Below, one piece after another: positions 6,322 to 13,157 of a stretch of 17,466 nt of DNA (position 1 is its first letter; each line of letters starts with the position of its first letter). A model generated the notes under the pieces. That model was not told the origin of the DNA, did no database searches, and was given only the letters and a program-made list of their open reading frames with translations. Location of the stretch: contig JAQXEB010000076.1 of assembly GCA_029251065.1 (NCBI GenBank), forward strand, positions 1 to 17,466. Reading direction: 5' to 3'. The position numbers and the translations under genes were made by a program. Origin of the DNA: Luminiphilus sp. (lineage in GTDB: Bacteria > Pseudomonadota > Gammaproteobacteria > Pseudomonadales > Halieaceae).

Positions 6322-7375
6322 CCGAGCCCTCGCTAGGATCCAGCGACCCACTTCGTGCCTCGTCAACCTTTTGCGGCGCTGCCAATCCAAAGTGCCGGTA
6401 GCCTGCGGGGGTCACAATGCGACCACGCGGCGTGCGAATAATCAGCCCCTGTTGAATCAGGTACGGCTCAATAACATCTTCTAATGTGCCTCGCTCCTCT
6501 GACAGAGCAGCCGCCAAACTGTCGATGCCCACCGGACCGCCCTCAAACTTTTCAATGAGCGCCAGCAAAAATCGCCGGTCGAGGTGATCAAACCCTTGGT
6601 CATCAACGCTTAACATATCAAGCGCCGCCTCTGCGATTGGCTTAGAAATAATGCCGTCGCCTTTGACTTGCGCATAATCTCTGACGCGACGCATCAAACG
6701 GTTTGCGATCCGCGGCGTCCCTCGAGAACGCTTCGCTATTTCGAGTGCTCCAGCGTCGTCAGTATCGATCGAAAGAATGCTGGCAGCGCGTGACACAATG
6801 CGTTTGAGGTCGCCAACTTCATAGAACTCAAGCCGCTGAACGATCCCAAACCGATCCCTGAGCGGCGATGTTAATAGTCCTGCGCGCGTCGTAGCGCCCA
6901 CTAAGGTAAACGGCGGAAGGTCCAATTTTATGGAACGTGCCGCAGGCCCCTCGCCGATCATAATATCCAGCTGGAAATCCTCCATCGCAGGGTAAAGTAT
7001 CTCTTCCACGTAGGGACTCAATCGGTGAATTTCATCAATAAAGAGAACATCGTTTGGCTCAAGATTAGTCATGATGGCCGCGACATCGCCCGCTTTTTCA
7101 AGCACCGGCCCGCTGGTTGTCTTGAGCTGTACGCCCATTTCATTGGCAATAATACTGGCAAGCGTTGTTTTCCCCAGACCGGGGGGACCAAAAATAAGTG
7201 TGTGGTCGAGCGGTTCACCGCGTCCTCTTGCGGCCGATAAAAAAATATCCATTTGCTCTTTAACCGCAGACTGACCAATGTAGTCCTCTAGGGTTTGTGG
7301 CCGGACAGCCCGGTCCAAGACACTCTCACGACTGTCCGTCGTTCCTCCTGCCACCAATCGATCAGTCTCTATCAC
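6314..7375 (-). CDS. ruvB: Holliday junction branch-migration helicase RuvB
   Basis: RuvB is the hexameric AAA+ motor that, loaded by RuvA, drives Holliday-junction branch migration in recombinational repair. The 353 residues include Walker A GPPGLGKT (63-70), Walker B FIDEIH (112-117), the RuvB-specific EGPAARSIKLDLPPFTLVGA stretch, sensor 1 ATTRAG (161-166), and SPLRDRFG with the arginine region at about 170-177. The C-terminal winged helix ends in PYLIQQGLIIRTPRGR. Length and sequence track E. coli RuvB (336) closely, with a slightly longer tail ending in a Ser/Gly/Asp-rich stretch. It follows ruvA by 27 bases and overlaps the ybgC GTG start. Confidence 0.98.
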   Translation of the reverse strand: MIETDRLVAGGTTDSRESVLDRAVRPQTLEDYIGQSAVKEQMDIFLSAARGRGEPLDHTLIFGPPGLGKTTLASIIANEMGVQLKTTSGPVLEKAGDVAAIMTNLEPNDVLFIDEIHRLSPYVEEILYPAMEDFQLDIMIGEGPAARSIKLDLPPFTLVGATTRAGLLTSPLRDRFGIVQRLEFYEVGDLKRIVSRAASILSIDTDDAGALEIAKRSRGTPRIANRLMRRVRDYAQVKGDGIISKPIAEAALDMLSVDDQGFDHLDRRFLLALIEKFEGGPVGIDSLAAALSEERGTLEDVIEPYLIQQGLIIRTPRGRIVTPAGYRHFGLAAPQKVDEARSGSLDPSEGSGD

Positions 7376-7402
7376 TCAGGCATCCTTTCTATGTAGACTT
7401 TT

Positions 7403-8008
7403 CTAACGCATTGCGGACTGCAAGGCAGCCCGGATGAGCGCTTCACTACTATCAATATCGCCGGAATCTACAGCAGCGATTAAGCGCGATGCTTCAGTGG
7501 GTTTATATCCCAGCGCCACCAGTGCTTGCTCGGCATCGCCTCGCACATCGACCGAAGGCGTCTGTGACGAATGAGCCCGCTCAGCCGGCAGTACATCGGA
7601 CAACCACTGCCCCGCTTTGTCACGCATTTCAACCAACAATCGCTCACCCGTTTTCTTGCCAACGCCGGGAAGCGCAACAAGGGCTTGAACATCATTACGG
7701 TTCAGACAGTCAGCAAACTGCTCTGTATCCATGCCAGAGAGGATCGCTAAAGCTAGTTTAGGACCCACGCCATTAACCTTGATCAAATCCCTAAAGAGTC
7801 GACGATCGATTTCTCGAACGAACCCATAGAGCTGCTGTGCATCCTCGCGCACCACAAAGTGAGTGAGCAAAATCGTGGTCTCACCAATCGCGGGAAGCTG
7901 GTAAATCGTCGTCATGGGCACACGAACTTCATAGCCAATGCCACCCACATCGACGATGACTTCGGGGGCTTGCTTGGCCAAAATAGTTCCGCGCAGTCGT
8001 TCTATCAT
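7403..8008 (-). CDS. ruvA: Holliday junction-binding protein RuvA
   Basis: RuvA tetramers hold the Holliday junction in a square-planar form and recruit RuvB. The 201-residue protein has the N-terminal OB fold beginning MIERLRGTILAKQAPEVIVD, then two helix-hairpin-helix motifs at about 72-91 (IKVNGVGPKLALAIL) and 107-126 (ALVALPGVGKKTGERLL). After an acidic and serine-containing linker, a C-terminal domain at about 155-201 (ALVALGYKPTEASRLI) contacts RuvB. Length matches E. coli RuvA (203). The ATG is at 8006-8008, 18 bases after the ruvC stop, so ruvC-ruvA-ruvB lie in the usual order. Confidence 0.97.
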   Translation of the reverse strand: MIERLRGTILAKQAPEVIVDVGGIGYEVRVPMTTIYQLPAIGETTILLTHFVVREDAQQLYGFVREIDRRLFRDLIKVNGVGPKLALAILSGMDTEQFADCLNRNDVQALVALPGVGKKTGERLLVEMRDKAGQWLSDVLPAERAHSSQTPSVDVRGDAEQALVALGYKPTEASRLIAAVDSGDIDSSEALIRAALQSAMR

Positions 8009-8026
8009 CCGTGTGCTCTCATTGAT

Positions 8027-8545
8027 TTATTTGAGTCGTCCTGTGGCAAACGCCCTTGCACCCGTCGCACGCATCACCGCATCACCACTAATGTGGCACA
8101 GTGCAGCGGCGAGCGCGTCACTGGCGTCCTCTTGCGGCGTCGAGGGCAACCGCAAGAGCCGCGTGACCATATGCTGAACCTGCGCTTTATTGGCACCACC
8201 CGTTCCCACAACCGCTTGCTTGATTTTTCGTGTCGCGTACTCATGGACTTCAAGTCCCTCGAGCGCGCAAATCACCATTGCAGCGCCACGCGCTTGACCA
8301 AGCTTGAGGGCCGAATCGGCGCTTTTAGCCATAAAAACCTGTTCTATAACAGCAACGGTTGGCCGATATTCGCTAATAATTTCTGTCAACGATTCAGCAA
8401 GCACTTTTAAGCGCGGCGCTAGGGGTTGGTCCACGGGTAGTTTGATGACACCACTGCCCACGTAACGCGTGTTCGTGCCGTCTGTCTCGACCACACCGAA
8501 CCCGGTCTTACGCGAGCCAGGATCAATCCCTAAGATAAGTGTCAC
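8027..8545 (-). CDS. ruvC: Holliday junction resolvase RuvC
   Basis: RuvC is the dimeric, Mg-dependent endonuclease that cuts Holliday junctions symmetrically. The 172-residue product (E. coli 173) carries the four acidic catalytic residues of the RNase H-like fold: D8 in LGIDPGSRKTGFGVV, E68 in AVIEQVF, and D140 and D143 in EDASDALAAALCH. The start is GTG at 8543-8545, with GGAGAGG a few bases upstream. It opens the ruvCAB set and is separated from aspS by only 65 bases. The yebC-type gene commonly found between aspS and ruvC in related genomes is not present. Confidence 0.97.
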   Translation of the reverse strand: MTLILGIDPGSRKTGFGVVETDGTNTRYVGSGVIKLPVDQPLAPRLKVLAESLTEIISEYRPTVAVIEQVFMAKSADSALKLGQARGAAMVICALEGLEVHEYATRKIKQAVVGTGGANKAQVQHMVTRLLRLPSTPQEDASDALAAALCHISGDAVMRATGARAFATGRLK

Positions 8546-8610
8546 AATGCCTCTCCGCCCATGCTTAGATTGTGCGGGAAACTGAGGCCGACGTCATGTC
8601 GTCACTGCAA

Positions 8611-10377
8611 TTACTTATCAGGAGTCCTCAACCGAATGCTGAGCTCACGCAACTGTTGCTCAGACACTTCCCCTGGCGCATCAGTCATCACGCATTGGGC
8701 CGATTGCGTTTTAGGGAAGGCAATGACATCACGAATGGACTGGCCGCCGACCATTAACATCACAAGACGATCCAGACCAAATGCCAAGCCTCCGTGAGGG
8801 GGAGCGCCGTGTTTCAACGCGGACAGTAAAAATCCAAACTTTGCATCAGCTTCCTCTTCGGATATTCCAAGAATATCGAAAACCGCTTTTTGCATTTCTT
8901 GGCGATGGATCCGAATTGAGCCTCCACCCACCTCACTGCCGTTGAGCACCATGTCGTAGGCTCGAGAGAGTGCGTTTTCTGGCTGTGCTTTGAGCGCCTC
9001 AGCGCTACAAGATGGCGCCGTAAAGGGGTGATGAATCGCCGTCAAACCACCGCTGGACGTTTCTTCGAACATAGGGAAATCGACGACCCACAGCGGCGCC
9101 CAACCCTCTCTGACGCTGTCGGTCATCGCGGCAACTTTTAGTCGCAACGCGCCCAGAGAATCATTAACAATCTGGCGTTTATCGGCGCCAAAGAAAACAA
9201 TGTCGCCGTCCTCAAGGTCAAGCCTTTCAACTAAGTCATGGATCGTCGATTCAGGCATGAACTTTAAAATTGGCGATTGAAGACCTGATACGCCTGATGC
9301 CATGTCGTTGACCTTAATCAACGCAAGCCCACGAGCACCGTAAGCGCTAATGTATTTTGTAAGATCGTCGATTTCCTTACGGCTGATCGTCGCGCCACCG
9401 GGTACACGCAGTGCAGCAACACGTCCCTTCGGATCGTTGGCTGGACCTGAGAAGACCTTAAATTCCACATCCGCCATCAGGTCATCGACCGAGACGAGTT
9501 CCAGATCAATGCGAAGGTCTGGCTTATCTGAGCCAAAACGCTCCATGGCCTCATGCCACGTCATTTGCGGGAAATCGCCAAGATCTACATTTAAATGCCT
9601 TTGAAAAAGCGCTCTGACCATACCCTCTGTCAGCTGCATGACCTCTGATTCGTCGGTAAAGGACATCTCCACATCAATCTGAGTAAACTCTGGTTGACGA
9701 TCAGCCCGCAGATCTTCGTCTCGGAAACACCGTGCAATCTGATAATACCGATCGAAGCCCGACACCATCAATAACTGCTTAAAGAGCTGAGGCGATTGTG
9801 GCAGAGCAAAAAATTTGGAGGCATTCGTTCGACTCGGAACCAAATAATCTCGAGCCCCTTCGGGGGTTGCGCGGGTCAGCACCGGCGTTTCGATATCCAA
9901 AAATCCGGCGGTTTCAAGATACTGACGGATCGTTGAGGTGATCCGCGAACGCGTGATTAAATTTTGTTGCATCGACTCACGACGAAGGTCCATGAATCGA
10001 TAACGAAGGCGAACATCCTCCCCCACCGACTGATGCGCATCCAGTGGGAAGGGTGGCGGAACCGCTTCGTTGAGGATAACGAGCTCTTTACCTAAAACCT
10101 CAATGTGTCCCGTCGCCATGGATGGATTCACGGTCTCAGTCGCACGCTCCCGAACACGGCCGGTAATCTGCAGGACATACTCGCTGCGCACACGGTCCGC
10201 CAACTCAAAATACTCTTTGGTGTCTGGGTCGAAAACGACTTGAACAATGCCTTCTCGATCACGCATGTCGAGAAAAATGACACCGCCATGATCTCGGCGC
10301 CTGTCCACCCAACCACAAATCGTCACCGTTTCGCCGATCGAAGCGTCTTTTGTGGCACCGCAATAATGTGTCCGCAT
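8611..10377 (-). CDS. aspS: Aspartyl-tRNA synthetase (bacterial type)
   Basis: AspS charges tRNA-Asp with aspartate. The 588-residue product is the bacterial class IIb form: an N-terminal OB-fold anticodon domain (CGWVDRRRDHGGVIFLDMRD, about 21-40), the motif 2 region with RCFRDEDLRADRQPEFTQID, a bacterial GAD insertion domain (about 285-415), and motif 3 with GLAFGLDRLVMLM near the end. H30 in RRRDHGG occupies the position where E. coli has leucine and where the non-discriminating Pseudomonas aeruginosa enzyme has histidine; the enzyme may therefore also form Asp-tRNA-Asn for GatCAB. That is inference from one residue. It lies 25 bases after fmdB. Confidence 0.97.
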   Translation of the reverse strand: MRTHYCGATKDASIGETVTICGWVDRRRDHGGVIFLDMRDREGIVQVVFDPDTKEYFELADRVRSEYVLQITGRVRERATETVNPSMATGHIEVLGKELVILNEAVPPPFPLDAHQSVGEDVRLRYRFMDLRRESMQQNLITRSRITSTIRQYLETAGFLDIETPVLTRATPEGARDYLVPSRTNASKFFALPQSPQLFKQLLMVSGFDRYYQIARCFRDEDLRADRQPEFTQIDVEMSFTDESEVMQLTEGMVRALFQRHLNVDLGDFPQMTWHEAMERFGSDKPDLRIDLELVSVDDLMADVEFKVFSGPANDPKGRVAALRVPGGATISRKEIDDLTKYISAYGARGLALIKVNDMASGVSGLQSPILKFMPESTIHDLVERLDLEDGDIVFFGADKRQIVNDSLGALRLKVAAMTDSVREGWAPLWVVDFPMFEETSSGGLTAIHHPFTAPSCSAEALKAQPENALSRAYDMVLNGSEVGGGSIRIHRQEMQKAVFDILGISEEEADAKFGFLLSALKHGAPPHGGLAFGLDRLVMLMVGGQSIRDVIAFPKTQSAQCVMTDAPGEVSEQQLRELSIRLRTPDK

Positions 10378-10402
10378 GTTTACTCTCTAATCTCGTGTCG
10401 TT

Positions 10403-10669
10403 CTAGTCAGACGAATCCGAAGACGATGCCGCATTTTTGACACCGCCTGACTCAGAGCCTGAGCTGTTCGCTAAGTTTTTCTTTGCACCCGTTTTGAAGT
10501 CAGTTTCGTACCAGCCTTTACCGGAAAGACGAAACGCCGGCGCTGAAACCTTTTTCTTCAACGATCGCGCCCCGCACGCAGGACAGTCGGTCAGCGGGGC
10601 ATCCGACATCTTTTGCAGTGCCTCGTGCGCATCTCCGCAGGCACCACATACATACTCGTAAATTGGCAT
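10403..10669 (-). CDS. FmdB-family zinc-ribbon protein
   Basis: This is a small zinc-ribbon protein of the FmdB regulatory-protein family (named after a formamidase-linked protein), whose function in most bacteria is unknown. Starting at ATG 10667-10669 (MPIYEY, the family's usual first residues) it has 88 residues. Another ATG three codons upstream is possible, but GAG is better placed for the one chosen. Two CxxC pairs, C8/C11 and C29/C32, should bind one zinc. The segment FRLSGKGWYETDFK is the typical family ending, followed here by a low-complexity Ser/Gly/Asn/Asp tail that is probably disordered. It stands directly upstream of aspS, a common gammaproteobacterial pairing. Confidence 0.9.
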   Translation of the reverse strand: MPIYEYVCGACGDAHEALQKMSDAPLTDCPACGARSLKKKVSAPAFRLSGKGWYETDFKTGAKKNLANSSGSESGGVKNAASSSDSSD

Positions 10670-10780
10670 GCGGAACATCTCTATGATTGCAAACGTACTG
10701 CGGCTATAAAGCGCAGAGCGCGAGAGATTACACTAATCAGCGCGCGAGGTTAATGGCAATTCTAGGTGCAAAGACGAGGA
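10670..10780 (-). promoter_or_regulatory. Intergenic region upstream of fmdB-aspS with candidate promoter and dyad
   Basis: This 111-base gap separates the HU-like gene from fmdB, both on the minus strand. A weak sigma-70-like pair reads TTAACC (10748-10753), a 17-base spacer, and TAATCT (10725-10730), which would place a transcript start about 48 bases before fmdB. An imperfect dyad overlaps it: GATTA-CAC-TAATC (10726-10738), flanked by GCGC on both sides (10718-10721 and 10740-10743). No convincing terminator with a T run follows the HU-like gene, so read-through into fmdB is also possible. Promoter and operator roles are guesses from pattern alone. Confidence 0.25.
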
Positions 10781-11143
10781 TTACGAGTTTGAGAACCTTT
10801 TCAACTTTTTGAGTGCACGTATTTTTACCGTTCGGGTCTCGGGTCGCGCCGCAAAGAGCGTTTCCTCGCCGGTAAACGGATTGACGCCTTTCCGTGCACG
10901 AACAGCGGGCCGTGTCGCCGTGGTGAATTTCGCAAGGCCGGGCAGCGTCATTTCACCACAGCCCTTCACACTCATCTGATCAGCCAATACCTGCTCAAAC
11001 TCTCGAAATACATCGCCCACTTGTTTTTTAGTCAGACCGGTCTTACTCGCAATTTTACGGTGCAATTCCCCTTTTGACAGTTGCCCAGTGACTTTCTTCT
11101 TATCCGTTTTCTTGGGCTTGATCTTGTCGGCTTGCACTGTCAT
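10781..11143 (-). CDS. HU/IHF-family DNA-binding protein with a lysine-rich N-terminal tail
   Basis: This is a 120-residue HU-type nucleoid protein. Residues about 22-60 form the helical dimerisation part (KGELHRKIASKTGLTKKQVG). From about 62 the beta-arm region reads GEMTLPGLAKFTTATRPAVRARKGVNPFTGEE, with the NPFTGEE arm tip (88-94) holding the proline that kinks DNA in HU/IHF. The C-terminus (VKIRALKKLKRF) is basic. It differs from ordinary 90-residue HU by a roughly 20-residue Lys-rich N-terminal extension (TVQADKIKPKKTDKKKV) and by diverged core motifs, so it is probably a paralogue rather than the main HU. Its ATG is preceded by GGGAG. It is divergent from proS. The target and role are not visible. 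Confidence 0.88.
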   Translation of the reverse strand: MTVQADKIKPKKTDKKKVTGQLSKGELHRKIASKTGLTKKQVGDVFREFEQVLADQMSVKGCGEMTLPGLAKFTTATRPAVRARKGVNPFTGEETLFAARPETRTVKIRALKKLKRFSNS

Positions 11144-11339
11144 TGCTCCCTTTCCTCTAAAGTCGATGACCGTTGTATCGATGCTATAGGATGTAACACC
11201 AAACAGGGCCGGTGATACAAGCCCAAACTATCGCGAATGAGCCCACTGGCGATCGCGAACTGCCCCTCGAGGTTTGATACACTCGCTGTCCGCGAGACAG
11301 TGCCACACGACGTTAGACAGCCACTTACAGGAAACGTAG
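11144..11339. promoter_or_regulatory. Divergent control region between the HU-like gene and proS
   Basis: These 196 bases contain no supported gene; a 70-codon minus-strand frame covers them but looks spurious. Two identical boxes, ATCGCGAA at 11230-11237 and 11252-11259, lie in the same direction 22 bases apart, about two helical turns, and each contains the palindrome TCGCGA. Downstream is an extended -10-like TGATACACT (11275-11283) for proS, with the second box at its -35 position. At 11282-11300 two overlapping inverted repeats compete: CTCGC/GCGAG and CTGTC/GACAG. The proS Shine-Dalgarno AGGAAA starts at 11329. The HU-like gene has a GGGAG ribosome site but no clear promoter that I can call. 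Confidence 0.4.
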
Positions 11340-13049
11340 ATGCGATTTTCAAATTTCCCCTTGTCGACCACCAAGGAAACTCCCGCCGATGCAGAGGTGA
11401 TTAGCCATCAGCTCATGCTTCGAGCAGGGCTGATCAAACGGATCGCCGCGGGCATCTACACGTGGATGCCGCTGGGGCTGAAGGTCGTTCGAAATGTCGA
11501 GCGCGTTGTTCGTGAAGAAATGGAAAACGCGGGCGCCGTCGAGCTGTCTATGCCTGTCGTTCAACCCGCTGAGTTATGGAAAGAGTCGGGCCGATGGGAG
11601 CAATACGGTCCTGAACTGTGCCGACTCCAAGACCGACATGACCGCGATTTCTGCCTCGGACCCACACACGAGGAAGTCATTACTGATCTGGCTAAATCGG
11701 AAATTCGCAGCTACAAGCGACTGCCGATCAATTATTTTCAGATCCAAACCAAGTTCAGAGACGAGATACGCCCGCGGTTTGGCGTGATGCGCTCACGCGA
11801 ATTTGTAATGAAGGACGCCTACTCATTCCACACCGATCAGGACTCTCTCGAGCAGACCTATTGGCGTATGCACGAGGCGTACTCGACCATTTTTACCCGG
11901 CTTGGCTTAGACTTCCGTCCGGTTGAAGCGGATACAGGCTCAATTGGCGGGAGTCACTCTCACGAATTTCACATGCTGGCAGACTCGGGTGAGGACAGTA
12001 TTGCCTTCTCCACAAAGAGTGACTTTGCTGCAAACGTTGAGCTTGCGGAGGCACTCCTGCCGCAGGCCGTGGCCGCAGAATTTGAGCCGATGGCTCTCTT
12101 TAATACGCCCGATGCCAAAACCATTGACGCCCTTTCCAAGAACCACGGTATTGCCCCAGACACCTCTCTGAAGACGCTGTTCGTGGAAGATGCACAAGGC
12201 GGTCTCGTTGCCTTGGTGCTTCGCGGTGATCAACAACTTAATGAAATAAAGGCCGAAAAGATAAGCGGAATCAGCCAGCCTTTGCGAATGGCTCAAGAAT
12301 CAGCGGTAAAAACCGCAACCGGCGCGTCGTTTGGTTCTCTGGGCCCTGTGGGACTCGATGTCCGGATCGTCGTAGATCGCGCAGCCTCTGTGCTGACTAA
12401 CTTTGTCTGTGGTGCTAACGAAGACGGCAAACACCTCAAAGGTGTCAATTGGCAGCGCGATATTCCCAAATTTGAAGTTGCGGATTTACGTACCGTGTCT
12501 GCAGGAGATCCCAGCCCCTGTGGTACCGGCCACCTCGAAATCAAACGAGGTATTGAAGTTGGGCACATCTTCCAACTGGGAACAAAGTACTCAGAGGCCA
12601 TGGGCGCCGAGGTGTTGGATCAGAACGGTAAGTCGGTTCCCATGAGTATGGGGTGCTATGGCATCGGTATTACGCGAATCGTCGCGGCGGCTATCGAACA
12701 AAATAATGACGCGCGCGGCATCATTTGGCCTGCCACAATGGCGCCATTTTCAGTGGTCCTTATCCCTCTGGGCATGGATAAATCCGAGAGTGTCGCTGAC
12801 GCCACCGAAACGCTTTACGACAAATTGCGAGCACAGGGCGTTAATGTCGCTATGGACGACCGAAAAGAGCGCCCCGGCGTTAAGTTTGCTGATTGTGAAC
12901 TGATTGGTGTGCCCTTGCGCGTCACCATCGGCGAGCGGTCGTTAAAAGAGGGAATGGTTGAGGTGCAAGGGCGCTGTGATAGCGAAGCCGAGCACATCGC
13001 GATCGCTGCAGTGAGCGATTACGTCTTGGAACGAGTCAAAGCTTATTGA
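11340..13049 (+). CDS. proS: Prolyl-tRNA synthetase (bacterial type with editing domain)
   Basis: ProS charges tRNA-Pro with proline; the bacterial form also clears Ala-tRNA-Pro through an inserted editing domain. The 569-residue protein (E. coli 572) has motif 1 around ELSMPVVQPAELWKESGRW, motif 2 around TKFRDEIRPRFGVMRSREF, the INS editing insertion at about 225-405, motif 3 with GIGITRIVAAAIEQ, and a C-terminal anticodon-binding domain with DDRKERPGVKFADCELIGVP. The ATG at 11340 follows AGGAAACGTAG. It is the first plus-strand gene after the long minus-strand operon and is separated by 108 bases from the LuxR-type gene, with no clear terminator in between. Confidence 0.97.
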   Translation: MRFSNFPLSTTKETPADAEVISHQLMLRAGLIKRIAAGIYTWMPLGLKVVRNVERVVREEMENAGAVELSMPVVQPAELWKESGRWEQYGPELCRLQDRHDRDFCLGPTHEEVITDLAKSEIRSYKRLPINYFQIQTKFRDEIRPRFGVMRSREFVMKDAYSFHTDQDSLEQTYWRMHEAYSTIFTRLGLDFRPVEADTGSIGGSHSHEFHMLADSGEDSIAFSTKSDFAANVELAEALLPQAVAAEFEPMALFNTPDAKTIDALSKNHGIAPDTSLKTLFVEDAQGGLVALVLRGDQQLNEIKAEKISGISQPLRMAQESAVKTATGASFGSLGPVGLDVRIVVDRAASVLTNFVCGANEDGKHLKGVNWQRDIPKFEVADLRTVSAGDPSPCGTGHLEIKRGIEVGHIFQLGTKYSEAMGAEVLDQNGKSVPMSMGCYGIGITRIVAAAIEQNNDARGIIWPATMAPFSVVLIPLGMDKSESVADATETLYDKLRAQGVNVAMDDRKERPGVKFADCELIGVPLRVTIGERSLKEGMVEVQGRCDSEAEHIAIAAVSDYVLERVKAY

Positions 13050-13157
13050 AAAAGCAGGGCGTAGTGTGTCCGCAGTGCCGTGCAACATGCCCAATTGGAT
13101 TGACCTAAGGCAAGAAACCTTTCACTCTTTAGTCAGGCCTTACTAGGAAGACAGCGA
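13050..13157 (+). promoter_or_regulatory. proS-luxR-type gap with CCAATTGG dyad
   Basis: This 108-base gap lies ahead of the LuxR-type gene. It contains ATGCCCAATTGG at 13087-13098, whose core CCAATTGG is a perfect 8-base palindrome and resembles the dyad upstream of the ligase gene at 14024-14039. A TTGACC hexamer at 13100-13105 is a fair -35 element, but no good -10 sits at the right distance. A TAAGGC/GCCTTA inverted repeat (13106-13111 and 13137-13142) spans the rest. The ribosome site AGGAAG precedes the GTG start by about 7 bases. Operator and promoter functions are inferred. Confidence 0.3.

Noticed and set aside
6322..6390. Upstream ATG for ybgC giving a 165-residue protein
   Set aside because: The added 23 residues lie wholly in ruvB, are unlike YbgC N-termini, and the GTG at 6321 has a better ribosome site and a family-typical length.
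7859..8410. 183-codon plus-strand open frame antisense to ruvA and ruvC
   Set aside because: Both ruvA and ruvC are certain on the other strand; the antisense product has no motif and the composition of a mirror frame.
8546..8610. A decayed yebC remnant between aspS and ruvC
   Set aside because: Only 65 bases, with no recognisable YebC coding sequence in any frame.
11140..11352. 70-codon minus-strand open frame over the HU-like/proS divergent region
   Set aside because: It has no recognisable domain, covers promoter-like elements and the proS start, and reads as a chance frame.
13106..13142. TAAGGC/GCCTTA inverted repeat as a proS terminator
   Set aside because: Six-base arms with a 25-base loop and no T run; too weak to call.
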